This document shows, piece after piece, positions 12,101-24,106 of a DNA stretch of 64,000 bases. The stretch is from contig CAJNYU010000027.1 of NCBI GenBank assembly GCA_905331475.1, positions 434,001 to 498,000 of the forward strand, read 5' to 3'. This DNA comes from Rotaria socialis. Its lineage: Eukaryota > Rotifera > Eurotatoria > Philodinida > Philodinidae. Positions within the stretch are counted from its first letter, which is position 1. Each line of letters starts with the position of its first letter. The translations under genes were made by a program, and so were the position numbers. The notes under the pieces were generated by a model. The model ran no database searches. It was given only the letters and a program-made list of their open reading frames with translations, and was not told where the DNA came from.

Positions 12101-15033
12101 TCATCTTTGGTTCCATCACTTAAAACAACAGCTTTTGCTCCTTCAATGCCTACAATCATGCCAGTTTCACCTTCAAATCTTCCACTTAATACTTTAACAT
12201 GATTTCCGACGGAAAAATATTTTCTCAATTCATGGGCTTTGAATGGAATTTCATCTTTTAGAGCTTCATGTTTTGGCAATATTCGAATTGAATCTCCATC
12301 AATACCAACAATTGTACCTTGTAAATTTATTAATTCACCTTCACATACTTCTACATGATCACCAGGTGCAAATGATAATAAATCATTTTTTGATGTTTTT
12401 CTTTTGTTGATGGAAACTAAAATTTAGCAAAATAAACAACAAAACAATGTTCGTGCTTTATTCAAAAAAAAAACAATTTTTTCAAACAGAAATTTACCAT
12501 TAGATTCGGGCCCATCAAGTGTTTCTTCAAATTTATCCAGCTCACTGATACTTGGAGTAATACCATCAGCCGACTAAAATTGATTTTAATTTAAAATATT
12601 TTTCATCAAATATATTACAGATGATCATTGAACAAAAGAATACATAGATCTCAGTATAATTGATTTATGACTTTATCTCATCTGATTTTCAAGTTAAAAC
12701 TGATCAAAATCGAATTCATTAGATATCGCATAAAATAAAATGAATGAAAATCGGTATAATATTCAATCTATCTGAAGATAGATTATGTTTTAAACATGAA
12801 GAATGCTTTTCACTAGAAAACAAGTTGGATCAATACGATGCTTGCAAAAACTGAATATGGATCTCGTAGCAATCATTTCGTTACAATCATATGTCGATTG
12901 TTATGCTATCTCACCGATTCTCAAGTATAATACATTTAAAACTTGATGAGAATAGTTTTTAGCAAAATTTCACATTCTTCGATTAGTTTCTATCTCGTAA
13001 CAAGAACTTGAGATTACTTATTTCATATGTAATTATTACTTCAAAGATCCGTTTATTTCAAGCAGATCTTGTATAGATTTGAATCAAAAGATCTCACACT
13101 TCACCAAAACACGATTCTCATTGATATCTGTTGTAGCACAATATTTCAATAAATAAACTCGATTATTTTGTGTTTTTCTAAGCGTGGCTATGGCATTAAG
13201 TTTAAAAAAAGTTTCAAATCACCAGATCGTCATCTTGGTTAGCCTAAATATTTAGATTTATTTTGCAATTCATCAAAGCTCTTTATCGTATCAAGATAAT
13301 GTATATCTTCAAGTTGATTAGATCCATAAGAGATGCTACTCAATCAATCATATATCTAGGATGGAAACACTGTGACTCACGAAAAACAAGTAAAATGATG
13401 AAATCTACGTTTTACTTACAACAGCAACAAGTGGGAAATTCTTGATAAGGAAACCTTTATCATCATACTTTCCACCTTCAAACGATCTATGTTCAATATC
13501 TCTTTTGATTTGTCCACCAGCAGCTCTATAAAAAAAAAGATTCTTTTCCCATGAACTATTTTATTTGTAGTTAAATACTCACTCTACAGCTGTTTCGTCA
13601 AATAATTTTGCTGGTGGTCTTTTGAAAGCGAAGCGACTTTTTTTCTTCGCTGCTTGATGTGGTTCAGGTACAATATTACTTTGATCGTTGGATATTCCTC
13701 TTGGTCCACCACGTTTTCTACTGTAATCAATTCTTGGTATTAATTTAAGGGTGACCAAATTTTGTACCATATCGCATTGTTCAACTTTAGCTAAATCATC
13801 ACGGTAAACGCCACGTTTAACACGTACCCATGAACCTTTTTTAATTCCATATGTTGTTTTGACAACTCGAAGTATATCAGTCATTCCTTTGATAGGTACC
13901 ATTTGAAGATTTGTAACATTTAATGAACGTATATCATCGCATGCTGCTTTAACGTGATTTGACTTGAATGCTTCAATATAGATATAACCCCGATCACCTT
14001 CTTTCACAACAACTGATTTTATTTGTAACGCCTTAAAAATATAATTTTATATTTGAATTACGAGTTTTTTTTTGTCTTTACTTTTTCATTATTTTCTAGA
14101 GAAAGATATTTTCTCATAAGTAGTAAAGCTGTTTGCCTTTCTTCTCCAATTCTGCATTTAACTGGCCAAAGATTAGGTGATTTAACATCAGGTAATAAAC
14201 TCTGCTGTGTGATTTCATCTGGAACTTGTTCTCCATCATTGTATTCATCGTAATCACCGCGCGTTCCTCGACCTTTTGGGCCATAACGTTCGTTGATATA
14301 TTTCTCCATTTCAATTGGATCCATTCCACTATTAGGAGAAGAAAAGAATATTACTAGTTTAGAATTGTAACGAATACGAACTCTTCAGGAAGTGAAAATT
14401 TGGATCGCCCAGCTCGATAAATATCAGCTGCTGTTGTATCATGAATTTCTGTTTGTTCAACAAAACCTTCTTCAGGTGCATCTTCTTCTTCCTCTTCTTC
14501 TTCATCGTCATCAACATCTATTAAAATGAGAAGTAGATTTATTCGCTTTTTTGTTATAAAAAAAAAAATCATTTTTACCAGCTTCATCAATAATGAAATT
14601 TTTTCCAGAAATCTTCTTTTTCTTTCGTTTTTGTTGATAACTTCCTTTTTTTCTCTTATTTCTATTTTCTTCTTCATCCTAAAATAATAAATCGCAAGAA
14701 ACAATGTTTATTCATTTATTAAACACAAGAAAAATTCATTGAAAGAAACCTCATCATCGTCTTCGTCATCTTCGTCCTATAAAAATTAAACAATCAATAT
14801 GTTTAATGGCAAACATGTAAATCTGACCTCTTCTTCGTCGTCCTCGTCTCCTTCTACTTCTTCATCGTCTTCTTCTTCTTGTGGTGTTCCTGTTTCTTCT
14901 TCGTCATCGGATGTTTTTCGTTTTTTTGATTTCATTTTTCTTATATCATTTTTATGCTAATACAAACGGAAAAGAAACAAGATTTAATACGTTTTTCATA
15001 TAATTCATAACGAACTTCTTCACTGTCGCTCAT
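9104..15033 (-). CDS. SUPT5H: Transcription elongation factor SPT5
   Basis: SPT5 pairs with SPT4 as DSIF to control RNA polymerase II pausing and elongation. About 20 exons can be read. First comes an N-terminal MSDSEE followed by acidic blocks (14460-14950). The NGN domain follows ([19 protein letters not shown], 14058-14330), then KOW domains ([20 protein letters not shown] at 12.2-12.3 kb; [17 protein letters not shown] at 11.8 kb). A late KOW reads [19 protein letters not shown] near 11.2 kb. The C-terminal repeat region has SRTP/GSQTP heptad-like repeats (10.3-10.5 kb) that P-TEFb/CDK9 phosphorylates in other animals. The final KOW ends [20 protein letters not shown]. Most introns are about 50 bp; two are long (about 10516-11127 and 12577-13435). 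Divergent from the CNTD1-like gene. Confidence 0.95.
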
Positions 15034-15384
15034 TGCCAACAACCGAAAAAGATTCTAAAATACAATAAAATAATTAATTGAAGAAACAGAACCATAACTT
15101 CTAACCTTCTTCGTGTATATGAAAGTTTGGAAATGAATGTTAAGACACCACACGATTGGATTTAAATACTGAATAATAATTGAATTCTATTCGCTGACAA
15201 ATATCAACGAATAGAAAACGACGTTGTGCATAAATAAATAAATAAATGCACATACATACATATATATGTGAATATGAGCGACTTGTGTCACTAGAATCGA
15301 TTTTTATAGTCTCTTATTTTGTACAATAACCTCGAAATTTAACCGTTGGCTCTTAAAAGAAAATCTGAGTTTGTTATTTTAGCA
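15034..15384. promoter_or_regulatory. Shared divergent spacer SUPT5H / CNTD1-like
   Basis: 351 bp between two opposite start codons. The sequence includes an AAATAAATAAATAAATGCACATACATACATATATATG low-complexity tract (given here by position: about 15232-15267). Probably a bidirectional promoter; no defined element is recognised. Confidence 0.4.
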
Positions 15385-17332
15385 ATGGTTGAGTGTGAAT
15401 ATCTGAAATTATTTATCGTTGAATGTAAAAATGATTATCGATTCAATTGTCGAAAATCTCTAATGGTAAAAGTTTTCCGTTTGTTCTTTTAATATTCATT
15501 TTTATTTTATATTTAGTTTTGTAATAAAACGATGGCTTCATTTTTCTATATGCTAACATGTCAAGTTGAATATGATGATCGTGTATTTTTTACTTCTATT
15601 GAACTTTTGAATAGGTTTCTAAGATTATTTTGAAAAAACTGTTTATTGTTATTATGAATGTGCGTTTTTTTTAGATATTTAATTTGTTCAATGGTAAAAT
15701 CAAGCCATTCAATCGGTAAAGATCAAAAAAGCCTCAAGAATCAATATGAATCAATAAAGGAAAAATATTGTCAAGATAAATACATTATTGCGACTGCTTG
15801 TTTTCAGCTTGCCACACAAATTTGTGTATGCTATTCATTTTATTATTCTTGTCTTACAATTCCTGAATTGAACATGCCAACAACGAGATAAAAGAGAATT
15901 AGATGATTGTTGTCTCCTGTTTTCTTTTATTTAAACTGCCATCTCTTGACGAGTCAATACTATAATCAGAAATCCATATTTTATCCTTATTTTTTTCCAA
16001 ATCGAAATCGAAAGTACAGTCTTTTTCTGATAGATTTCTGAAGATTCTATTCTGTTTATTAATTAAAAATAAATGAAAAAAAAAGAAAATTACCTCAACC
16101 ATTAGGTTATGAGAAAAGTCAAGAGAACACAATGTGGACATCCTCGTATAACACCAGGTGAATGCTGTGTCCTAAAGATGAAAAATACTCTGCTTTCTGA
16201 TAAACATGTTATTTATTTTAAACTTTTGTTTGAAACAATCTGACTCGCATCAGTAGTCCTTAGTTTGTTTTTCAAATTGTATTTAAATCAGCAGTATAAT
16301 TCTTTTTACGAGACAATAAGAAGCCGTCAGTAGTTTCGAATTAATATGATTGATCTTTATTTCAATTTTCCATTACTTATTTCTACATTGAACATTGAAC
16401 TTTCACACACACACGCATATATATATATCAAAATTAGAGAAATATTGTTGAGTTCCAGTTTAGCTTGCCAGTAAAATTTTGAATAATTTAAAGAAAATAA
16501 TATTTTTTATAGGATCAACCCATTGATACTCCTCGTTTAATTGAATATTTTCATGAACTTACACGAATGGATCCAAATATGACAAAAGTAACAACATTAA
16601 ATCGCGATCAATTGATTCAAATTCAAATTCAAATATTAACAACAATTGATCATATGTTTCCACGATATACTCCTCATATATTTATATCTCATTTTCTTCG
16701 ATTTCTTAGTAGGTTTATTTATTTATTTTCTTCAAAAGGAAAAGAAAAGAACAGAAAGAATTTAGATAGTGAAATAAAAATGATTAGTGAACGTTTACAT
16801 AATGCATCAATGCTTTTACTGGTTCATATTTATTTACAATGGACATTACTTATTGAACTTTTAGCAAAAAAAGAAAGTGGATTGTCGAAAGTGAATAAAA
16901 TACAAATGTATGCAAAAAAATTAATATTTATTTTGTTTCTATGTCGATAATGATTTCTTGATGATATTAGGGAAAGTGTTACTCAACGATTTCGTGATCC
17001 GTTATTACTTGGCTCAGCTACAATTCTTGCAGCATCGAAAATGTTTTGTCATGGAATGAATTCACAAATTCATGATAAGGTTTTGTTTGATTTTCATTGT
17101 TTGACAATATATTTATTTATCAAAAAAATAGATTATCAGTTTATGTGTTAGTCTTCTTGGCATTGATCCAATGCGTATTTATATGGCTCAATTTTTTGCC
17201 GAAGAAGTTATACAAAAATCAGTCAGTGTTCGGTTATTAATAGGATCAAAAAACAATGCAACTTCCAGAATTATAGTTGATCGAGAACATGATTTTGATG
17301 ATGAATCCATGATGATATTTAAATCATCCTAG
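15385..17332 (+). CDS. CNTD1: Cyclin-fold protein, CNTD1-like
   Basis: About seven exons with short introns plus one longer one (15826-16512). The frame is kept across donor/acceptor pairs at 15825/16513 and about 16707/16767, and the gene ends at TAG 17330-17332. The product is about 290 aa and is cyclin-box-like throughout. Segments align from memory with vertebrate CNTD1: FFTSIELLNRYLICSMVK (cf. the EILERF helix), KYIIATACFQLATQIC (cf. RLVSCVQLASKL), ISERLHNASMLLLVHIYL (cf. MRLHATCLTLLDLVYL) and DPLLLGSATILAASK (cf. MLLAVGIIAASA). In mice CNTD1, like worm COSA-1, designates meiotic crossovers with HEI10 and CDK2. The frame is intact with no stop in the exons. It could instead be another divergent cyclin; the match is by pattern, not alignment score. 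Confidence 0.65.
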
Positions 17333-19084
17333 AGCAGTTTGTTTGTCTTCTATTGAATTTAAATAAATATTGTTTATATTAAAAAAAGACAATAAATGTA
17401 TTTTGTTGCACTTGAAACTTATTTACTGTAAATGAAATTATAATCACGTATCCTCGTCCCTTTATATATAATCGAAGTGAAACATTACTTTGATTTCGTT
17501 TTTACTGATCAATCAGTATTCTTCAACCGAGCATGAATTGATGTAGAAAATTTTCTAGTATTTATACAGAATAGATATTGTTATCTAAGTTCTATATCCA
17601 ACCTTATATTCAATGAAAGTGTTATCATAACTGGATCTCAGATAGATAGATATGGATAAGAGTAAAACGATTTAAGAAAAGAAGTTTTTCTAGAATTTTG
17701 GTATACTGATCTGGTGGATATGCATAATAAGAGCATTCTGACACGTACTGCTAGTCTCAAGATCTTTATCAAACAGTATTTACATGAGCTATGAAGATAT
17801 CAGAATCAGAAAAAATTTCGTATCTGTATTCCTGAAAATGTCACAATCATATATTCACATGATTAAATTCTTGAACAACGGCGAAAACGTTTTTTTCATA
17901 TCTATCTTTACCAAGAACTAGAAAATCGTTTATAGAACCAATAACAACGCTATTCAAGCATACGTAAGTGTAAATCTATTTTCTGTCGCTGTTCGACATT
18001 CCATTCTTTGCTCATATTAAAAATTGCATGCGCTAATTTGTTTCAGCAAGTATAAAGGTTACCCACCAATATGATGGGGTGTCACATTAGTAGTAAGAAC
18101 TTGTGCAAAGATAATAGAATGAATAAAAATCAATCAAGTTCTTGAAGAGTCACTCCGAAATGATAGAAAGCGTCCGTTTTCTGCTGCAATAATGAAAGAT
18201 TTTACAATTTGTTTTTCTTACATAAAGAATGCACAGACAAACTGCAACATATTTATATATGTACATAAATATAGTGACGACTACTATGTTCGTACGGATA
18301 ATTCGAGCAGCGCAACTTTCTCACTCATATATAAAATGAACTATTTACTTTAAGATAAATGTTAAAATTAAAATTTATTATGCAATTTAATATGAAAAGA
18401 ATGATGTGTTTTCAAGGTTTTACAAAAAAACCCGTTATGTATTGCTTTGCGTATCCATAGTAGTCTCTGGCCGATGTCTGACGCAAATCAGTAGATGCTT
18501 TGTTTTTTATTGCAAAATCTTATTACTACCTAAGAGAGCGAAAACCTGCTGAGGGTGTCCAAAATCTGTAGCTTATCAATAGTTACAAGAGTATGTATTA
18601 ACTATTGAAAAACCTGTACTGTATTGAGGTCTCAAAAAGTAGAACAGGAAATACGACTATGAGTATCATTGTGACTATCGATTGGGAAATGAATCTGAGT
18701 ATGAAGTCACAACTGTTCACAAATCACTCATACACACACCCTCACACGTACACTCTCAACTTCTACAATGAAGCTCTATATAGATAAAAATTGTGCAATA
18801 TTTTTCTAACGGTACGAAACATTATCATGCACAACATATGACTTCAATCGTTGATTAAACAGCTGTTGATATTCTCTTATCAGACAATTTTTCAGCCTAA
18901 ACGAGATTTTTTTTGTTGTTGGCTTTTTATTTTTAGTCGAATATAGATATAAAAAATGCAAGTTTCAATGAACGTGAGAAAAAAAAACATCTGTATTCAA
19001 ATTCAATACGTGAACATATTTATTTTATCACATCGACTACATATACATGTTAGTTGTAGATTTTACTCGTTCTCTGTGGAACCG
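17333..19084. other. Intergenic region
   Basis: About 1.75 kb before the chitinase start. AT-rich, with AATAAA motifs just after the upstream stop (near 17360 and 17390). No coding exon or clear repeat is seen. The 129 bp in frame upstream of 19085 is treated as 5' UTR because a signal peptide starts at the later ATG. Confidence 0.5.
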
Positions 19085-20422
19085 ATGGCGACAAGTCGAT
19101 ATATGCATATTTGTTTACTACTGTCTGTAATTGTTGTAGGTTTAATCCCTATAATTCATGGTAGTTCTGATGAACAAGAAACGAATGTTTCTCGTATTGT
19201 TGGACAACGTGCGACTTGCCCTGATTCAACCATGTGTGCATCACAATGGGGCTATTGTGGACACGGAGAATCATATTGTGGTACCGGCTGTACATCAGGC
19301 CCTTGTTCGAGTGGTAATAGTGGTGGAAGTCCTATCATAGTGAACCCAAGTTCTGTGTGCCCCGAGTCTACTATGTGTATGTCAAAGTGGGATTATTGTG
19401 GAACTGGAGAAGCATTCTGTGGCGATGGTTGTAAAGGAGGACCTTGTTGGGGTGGTAATAACGGCGGAGGTGGGGGAAACGGTAATAATGGCAACACTGA
19501 TGATGGTTCTATTATTACGGAACAAAGTTTTTCGTGTGTATTCAATACCATTGATGCTGGAACGAGATTCAGCCGACTCACGGGTCTTAGAAATTCAGGT
19601 TGGAAACCATCAAACAAGGAGGAAGCTGCTGTTTTTCTTGCTCACGTATTTCACGAGACAGATGGTCTGAAAACAATCAGAGAATATTGTGCTCCGGGTA
19701 AATATTTAACAGTAACGTCTTATTTTAAAAGCATTTCATTAACAATTGGTAGATTTTGAACACATTGTAGGTATAATTTTTTATTGTAAGATTTTTCAAG
19801 ATGTATGAATGCTAGAAAAACTGTGTAGAGATACAACTAAAGAGCAAGTATAAGGCAACTAGCAAAGCTCAGATCGATTGTACCTTTACCTCATCTTTCC
19901 TATAAAACAAGTTTCAACAATCATAAAAGAGTATCTTTTTTATTTTATGCAAACTGATAAATAGGTTTAAAATTCTAAAGAAATTTCAAGGAAAAAGTCT
20001 TGAGCATTTCAATCAGATCTGAATATCAATTAGGTTGTGGCTCTCATTATGCTGGATCATGGTGTGATATTCAGAGTGTACCCAACAAACTTTACTATGG
20101 ACGTGGCTGGTTTCAATTATCTTGGCCGTGTAACTATCATGCAGCTGGACGAGCTTTAGGTGTAGATCTTCTTAACAATCCGGATTTGGTCGAACAACAA
20201 CAAGATTTAGCAGTGAAAACTGCAATTTGGTTTTATAATGCAAATAATATGGCTGGACCCGCTAAACAAGGTGACTTCGCAGCTACGACTCGAATCATCA
20301 ACGGCGCATTGGAATGCAATGGAGGACCAGGATTTAGCAATCAAATGGCTCGAGTAGGAACATACAGACGAGTTCGTCAATGCTTTAGCCTTGGAGAGCC
20401 TAATAGAAATCCAGTATGCTAA
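19085..20422 (+). CDS. Secreted GH19 chitinase with two hevein-type chitin-binding domains
   Basis: Exons 19085-19697 and 20034-20422, 333 aa. The start at 19085 gives a clean signal peptide (ICLLLSVIVVGLIPIIHG); an in-frame ATG at 18956 lies outside it. Two ChtBD1/hevein-like modules follow, each ending C-x-GPC: CASQWGYCGHGESYCGTGC (about 38-65) and CMSKWDYCGTGEAFCGDGC. A Gly/Asn linker comes next. The GH19 domain carries the catalytic FHETDG, REYCAPG, YYGRGWFQLSW and AAGRALGVDLLNNPDLV, plus IINGALECNGG. The enzyme would hydrolyse beta-1,4-GlcNAc in chitin by inversion. The intron is placed at CCGG|GTAAAT...CAATTAG|GT, which restores a cysteine-bearing loop shorter than in plant enzymes. GH19 is mainly plant and bacterial; horizontal origin followed by intron gain is inferred. 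Confidence 0.92.
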
Positions 20423-21961
20423 TCGAACATTCTTCTTCTCCATGTCTTCATAAATATAATAAAATGCTATTTTGTGCTACCATAATTATGATTGTCACAA
20501 ATGTAGGACTTTTTTTTACAGCTCTAGGATAATTCATATATCTACTCTAAATATGGTGTATTAAGTATTTTAATATCCTAATTCATATAATAAAGCCATT
20601 TCAACATTTCAATGATCATGAACAGACGCTGACGCACCAATTCATATGCGTACTGATTTCTGTGGATGATAAGAGAGACTACTACGACATATACGCTTAT
20701 GCACCCATTCCTATGTCTTGTCTTATAACACCACTAAAACTTCTTATCTGAATATCTTAACGGATCTTTTGCAAGACAACGAAGCATCCTTTATCATTCA
20801 TATTGATAAGTTGAGTAGAATTCATGCATTTGTTGATTTTTCTTCATACTCATGTGAATTTCAATTTAATTACTAGTTATCATCGTTTTCTTGTGTTTGA
20901 GTATTAGTTGATTTAAATGTTAAATAAGTTAATGCAGATAACACTTGAATAGCGTATGTACTTATTATATGTAATATCGTAGACCAATTAACACTTGATA
21001 AAAAATTTATTTTATTTAATCGTATGAATAGTTTTCATAAGAATATAATTGTAGAAAATAAAAGGAAATATTGATATATACACAATTGAAATTGAACACG
21101 AATCAACAATAATAATCATAATAATAAGTGAAAACGTTTGCCTAGATAATATTACCGTTGTGTTTAAATGAAAAAGAAATCTATATGATACTTAGAATAG
21201 CAATTTTGGCATGAGCATAAATCAAACATACGATACCAAAACACTAGAAATATAATAAACTAAGAAAAAGAAATGTTAGTAAAAAATCTAGGTCGATATA
21301 TAGTGTAAGTACATATAAAATAAATTAATACATGACGATAAATATAATTAAAATGAATAGCTTTTGTGTACTACTAATAGTTTACGATAGAATTCTATTA
21401 AACTACATATAGTCATAACTTCTATTCTTCAGAATTATTAGATAATATATTTAATTCATTTACTTATATTTTGATTATTGTCAGTAAGTTATACAAAAGA
21501 TCTCTCTTTATTTTATTGATTTTCAAGTAACCAATTAATACATCAAAGGAAATAAATTATAAAATCAAAAAGTATACTCATCACAATTACTCACATCATC
21601 AACATATGAATTGACGAAATGATAAGCATGCTTCGAATAGAATAAAGGATAAAGCAATGGTATTTCGTTTTCTTAACTAATGAAACACAATTCTGATTTC
21701 ACACAAATTTTTCTCAGTCTATATCTGTATTTGTATTAGTTATATGAAATTACAAAGGAAATAATCATCAATGCGATGCAACCTATGTTTCTTATGCTTT
21801 TTTAATTTGAAATTTAGGTTCTACTCTATTTATGTAAAAAAAAACATTTTTTGATCAATGACGGTATTTTTGGGAATAGAAAAAAGCGAACGAACACATT
21901 TTGCTAACGTAATGATGCTTACATAAATATAATGCAGTGGAAGAGAAGAAAAAAAGAATTA
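20423..21961. other. Intergenic region
   Basis: About 1.5 kb of AT-rich DNA between the chitinase and tRNA-Lys. An AATATAATAAAATG stretch near 20455 is a plausible chitinase polyadenylation signal. No gene seen. Confidence 0.5.
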
Positions 21962-22034
21962 CGCCCAACGTGGGGGTCGAACCCACGACATTGAGATTAA
22001 GAGTCTCACGCTCTACCGACTGAGCTAGCCGGGC
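21962..22034 (-). tRNA. tRNA-Lys (anticodon CTT)
   Basis: The minus strand begins GCCCGGCTAGCTCAGTCGG and closes with ACGTTGGGC plus discriminator G. The acceptor stem pairs GCCCGGC-type 5' with a GTTGGGC-type 3' end. The D arm carries the A box TAGCTCAGTCGG, the anticodon arm is GAGACTCTTAATCTC (CTT), and the T arm carries the B box GGGTTCGACCCCC. There is no intron. It closely matches animal tRNA-Lys-CTT. Transcription is by Pol III from the internal boxes; a T run lies downstream near 21950. Confidence 0.97.
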
Positions 22035-24106
22035 TTGCACATGTGTGACACAAATCACAATATCTTTCATCATTATTTTCTTAATAAACAGATATTTGAA
22101 CATATTTTATAGCTTTAAAATATTCGAAGCTTCATTTTGTGCATATTAAGATATTGAACAATAATTTATGCATCTTATAGATTTATATATGAGTTGATAA
22201 ATAATATTTATGATGAAGGATATTTAATCAAAGATTCATTCATTTTCTAATTGAACAATTTTATTTAAAATCATTCATCATATTGAATAGAAGAAATCTT
22301 CTTCAAGTTATTAGATTTCTAAAAATATAATAATATTCATATATCCAGTGAAATTCAAAATGAAAATGCTTACAAAAAATTTATATTCTCGCTTATTTTC
22401 AGAAAAGGAAGGTCCCAAGTCAATCAAGATCATCTCTGTCAGTAGATCAGTTATGCAATGGAGATTTGCAGCTATCCCAATAGCTGAGTAGGTATACAGC
22501 GTGAGACTATTAATCTTAATGTCATAAGTTCGACCAAGATTTATTCAAAACTAATAGCTATATTAATTTTTCCTATCAGTGAATATCATTACGTTTGTCT
22601 GACTAGTAGTAATGGAATAGCTATACTTCACACTGGGCAATTTGTTTTTGTATGTTAACTCTTTCGATTGTTTAGATATGTATAGCATTTCTTCTTTATA
22701 ATAGTAGCTGTTACTTTGCATTAACAGAAAGAAACAGTTTACTTGACAATAAAATCAATATGTCGTGTGATCAACTGAATTGGAGAAAGAAACCTGCTTT
22801 TTTTCAAGCGAATTTTGAGACTAACTCTACTCCAAAACAAAATTGGAGTACAACGGGAGACGCACTCTAGGAGTCTCGACCACCCACACCCTCCATTTGG
22901 ATGTACGCCATACTCAATTCTATTATTCTACATAAGATCTCCATAAATATCAATAACTATGTTCATAATAGAAAATAAATTTAGTCTCAAAATGATAACC
23001 ATATGATTGAAAAATTTCTTTAATATTTTTTACTATTTCTTTATATAAACTAATAATACAAGAAGAATATCCTTCGTTAAAATAAATTGTTCTTAATTTT
23101 CGAATTTGTAATCTTCAATGAATAATTCGATCAATACGTTTACGTATACTTTGTTCGTATTTGATATCTTCAGAATTATTAATATGATATAATTTCATGA
23201 TCGATTAATTTTAGTTGATCAGAGGACTTCGGCAAAAATGCTATAAAATTCGTTGAATTTCAAATATCCTACAGTAATATGTTTAACCCAGATTTTATTT
23301 GGTTGTTTCACAACTTGGTCTCATGTTCTTGATCATTGTCGAATAATCTAATAGCTTCATTTTCGATAGTTTTTCAAGGCAGCATGAGAAAATCTATAAA
23401 GAGAGGCATTATCCAAAATAATTATAGCAATTCAAAACATTTTAAAGAAAGAAATCAGGTAAATCATGATGATAAAGCAAAGTGCATTCTGTATTCACTA
23501 TTTTGTTATTGAAAAAGAAATTAAGGATTTGTTTAAGTATAATATAACAGACAAATCACGAAATGCAGTAAATGAAACGGCAATGAATGATATCAAAATA
23601 TTGTCACAGTTATGGTACGACTACTTGCTCAAAGGCACTTTATTCAGTATTAAAAACAAAAAGTGTATTCACATTTAATCTATAGATAGCATTTTAAAGT
23701 GTACGGCAAATTCGATTCTATAGAAACTAATCTTATTCTAAAAGTTAAAGACTTATATTTTTTTGTGGTATCTCCGAGTGTGTAATAAATTCAATACTAG
23801 ATGACATATTACTGTTACATTCTGAAAAAGACAAGGTGTACTAAATCAAATCTTCACTCTTGGAGTTGAGAGTGATTTCATATGATATCGAAATCATTAT
23901 ACACTTTAAGATTATGATATCAAAACAAATCAAAATTGTCAAAGTTACGGTTCTTACTTATTTCGAAACGAAGCATGTTTCAGTACTTACGTCAAATATT
24001 TGTGTTGCCAATCTTTACTTGCTAACCACCTGTACATGTAAGTAAGAATAATTATTCGCAAACAACTAGCACAATAAATCATATTTTATTTAAAAGTAGA
24101 TAAATT
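22035..24106. other. Intergenic region
   Basis: About 2 kb holding the tRNA-Lys-like pseudogene (22474-22541) and a short GC-richer patch at 22835-22910 with an imperfect ACTCCAA/TTGGAGT hairpin and an ACCCACACCC telomere-like word. No protein gene is recognised. Confidence 0.5.
22474..22541 (+). pseudogene. Decayed tRNA-Lys copy
   Basis: On the plus strand TAGCTGAGTAGGTATACAGC, then GTGAGACTATTAATCTTAAT, then a GTTCGACC T-arm core align along most of the intact tRNA-Lys 440 bp away in the opposite orientation. The acceptor stem no longer pairs, the T stem is lost and the anticodon position reads ATT instead of CTT. Confidence 0.8.

Noticed and set aside
18956..19084. Upstream in-frame ATG for the chitinase
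   Set aside because: It would bury the signal peptide about 43 residues inside the protein.
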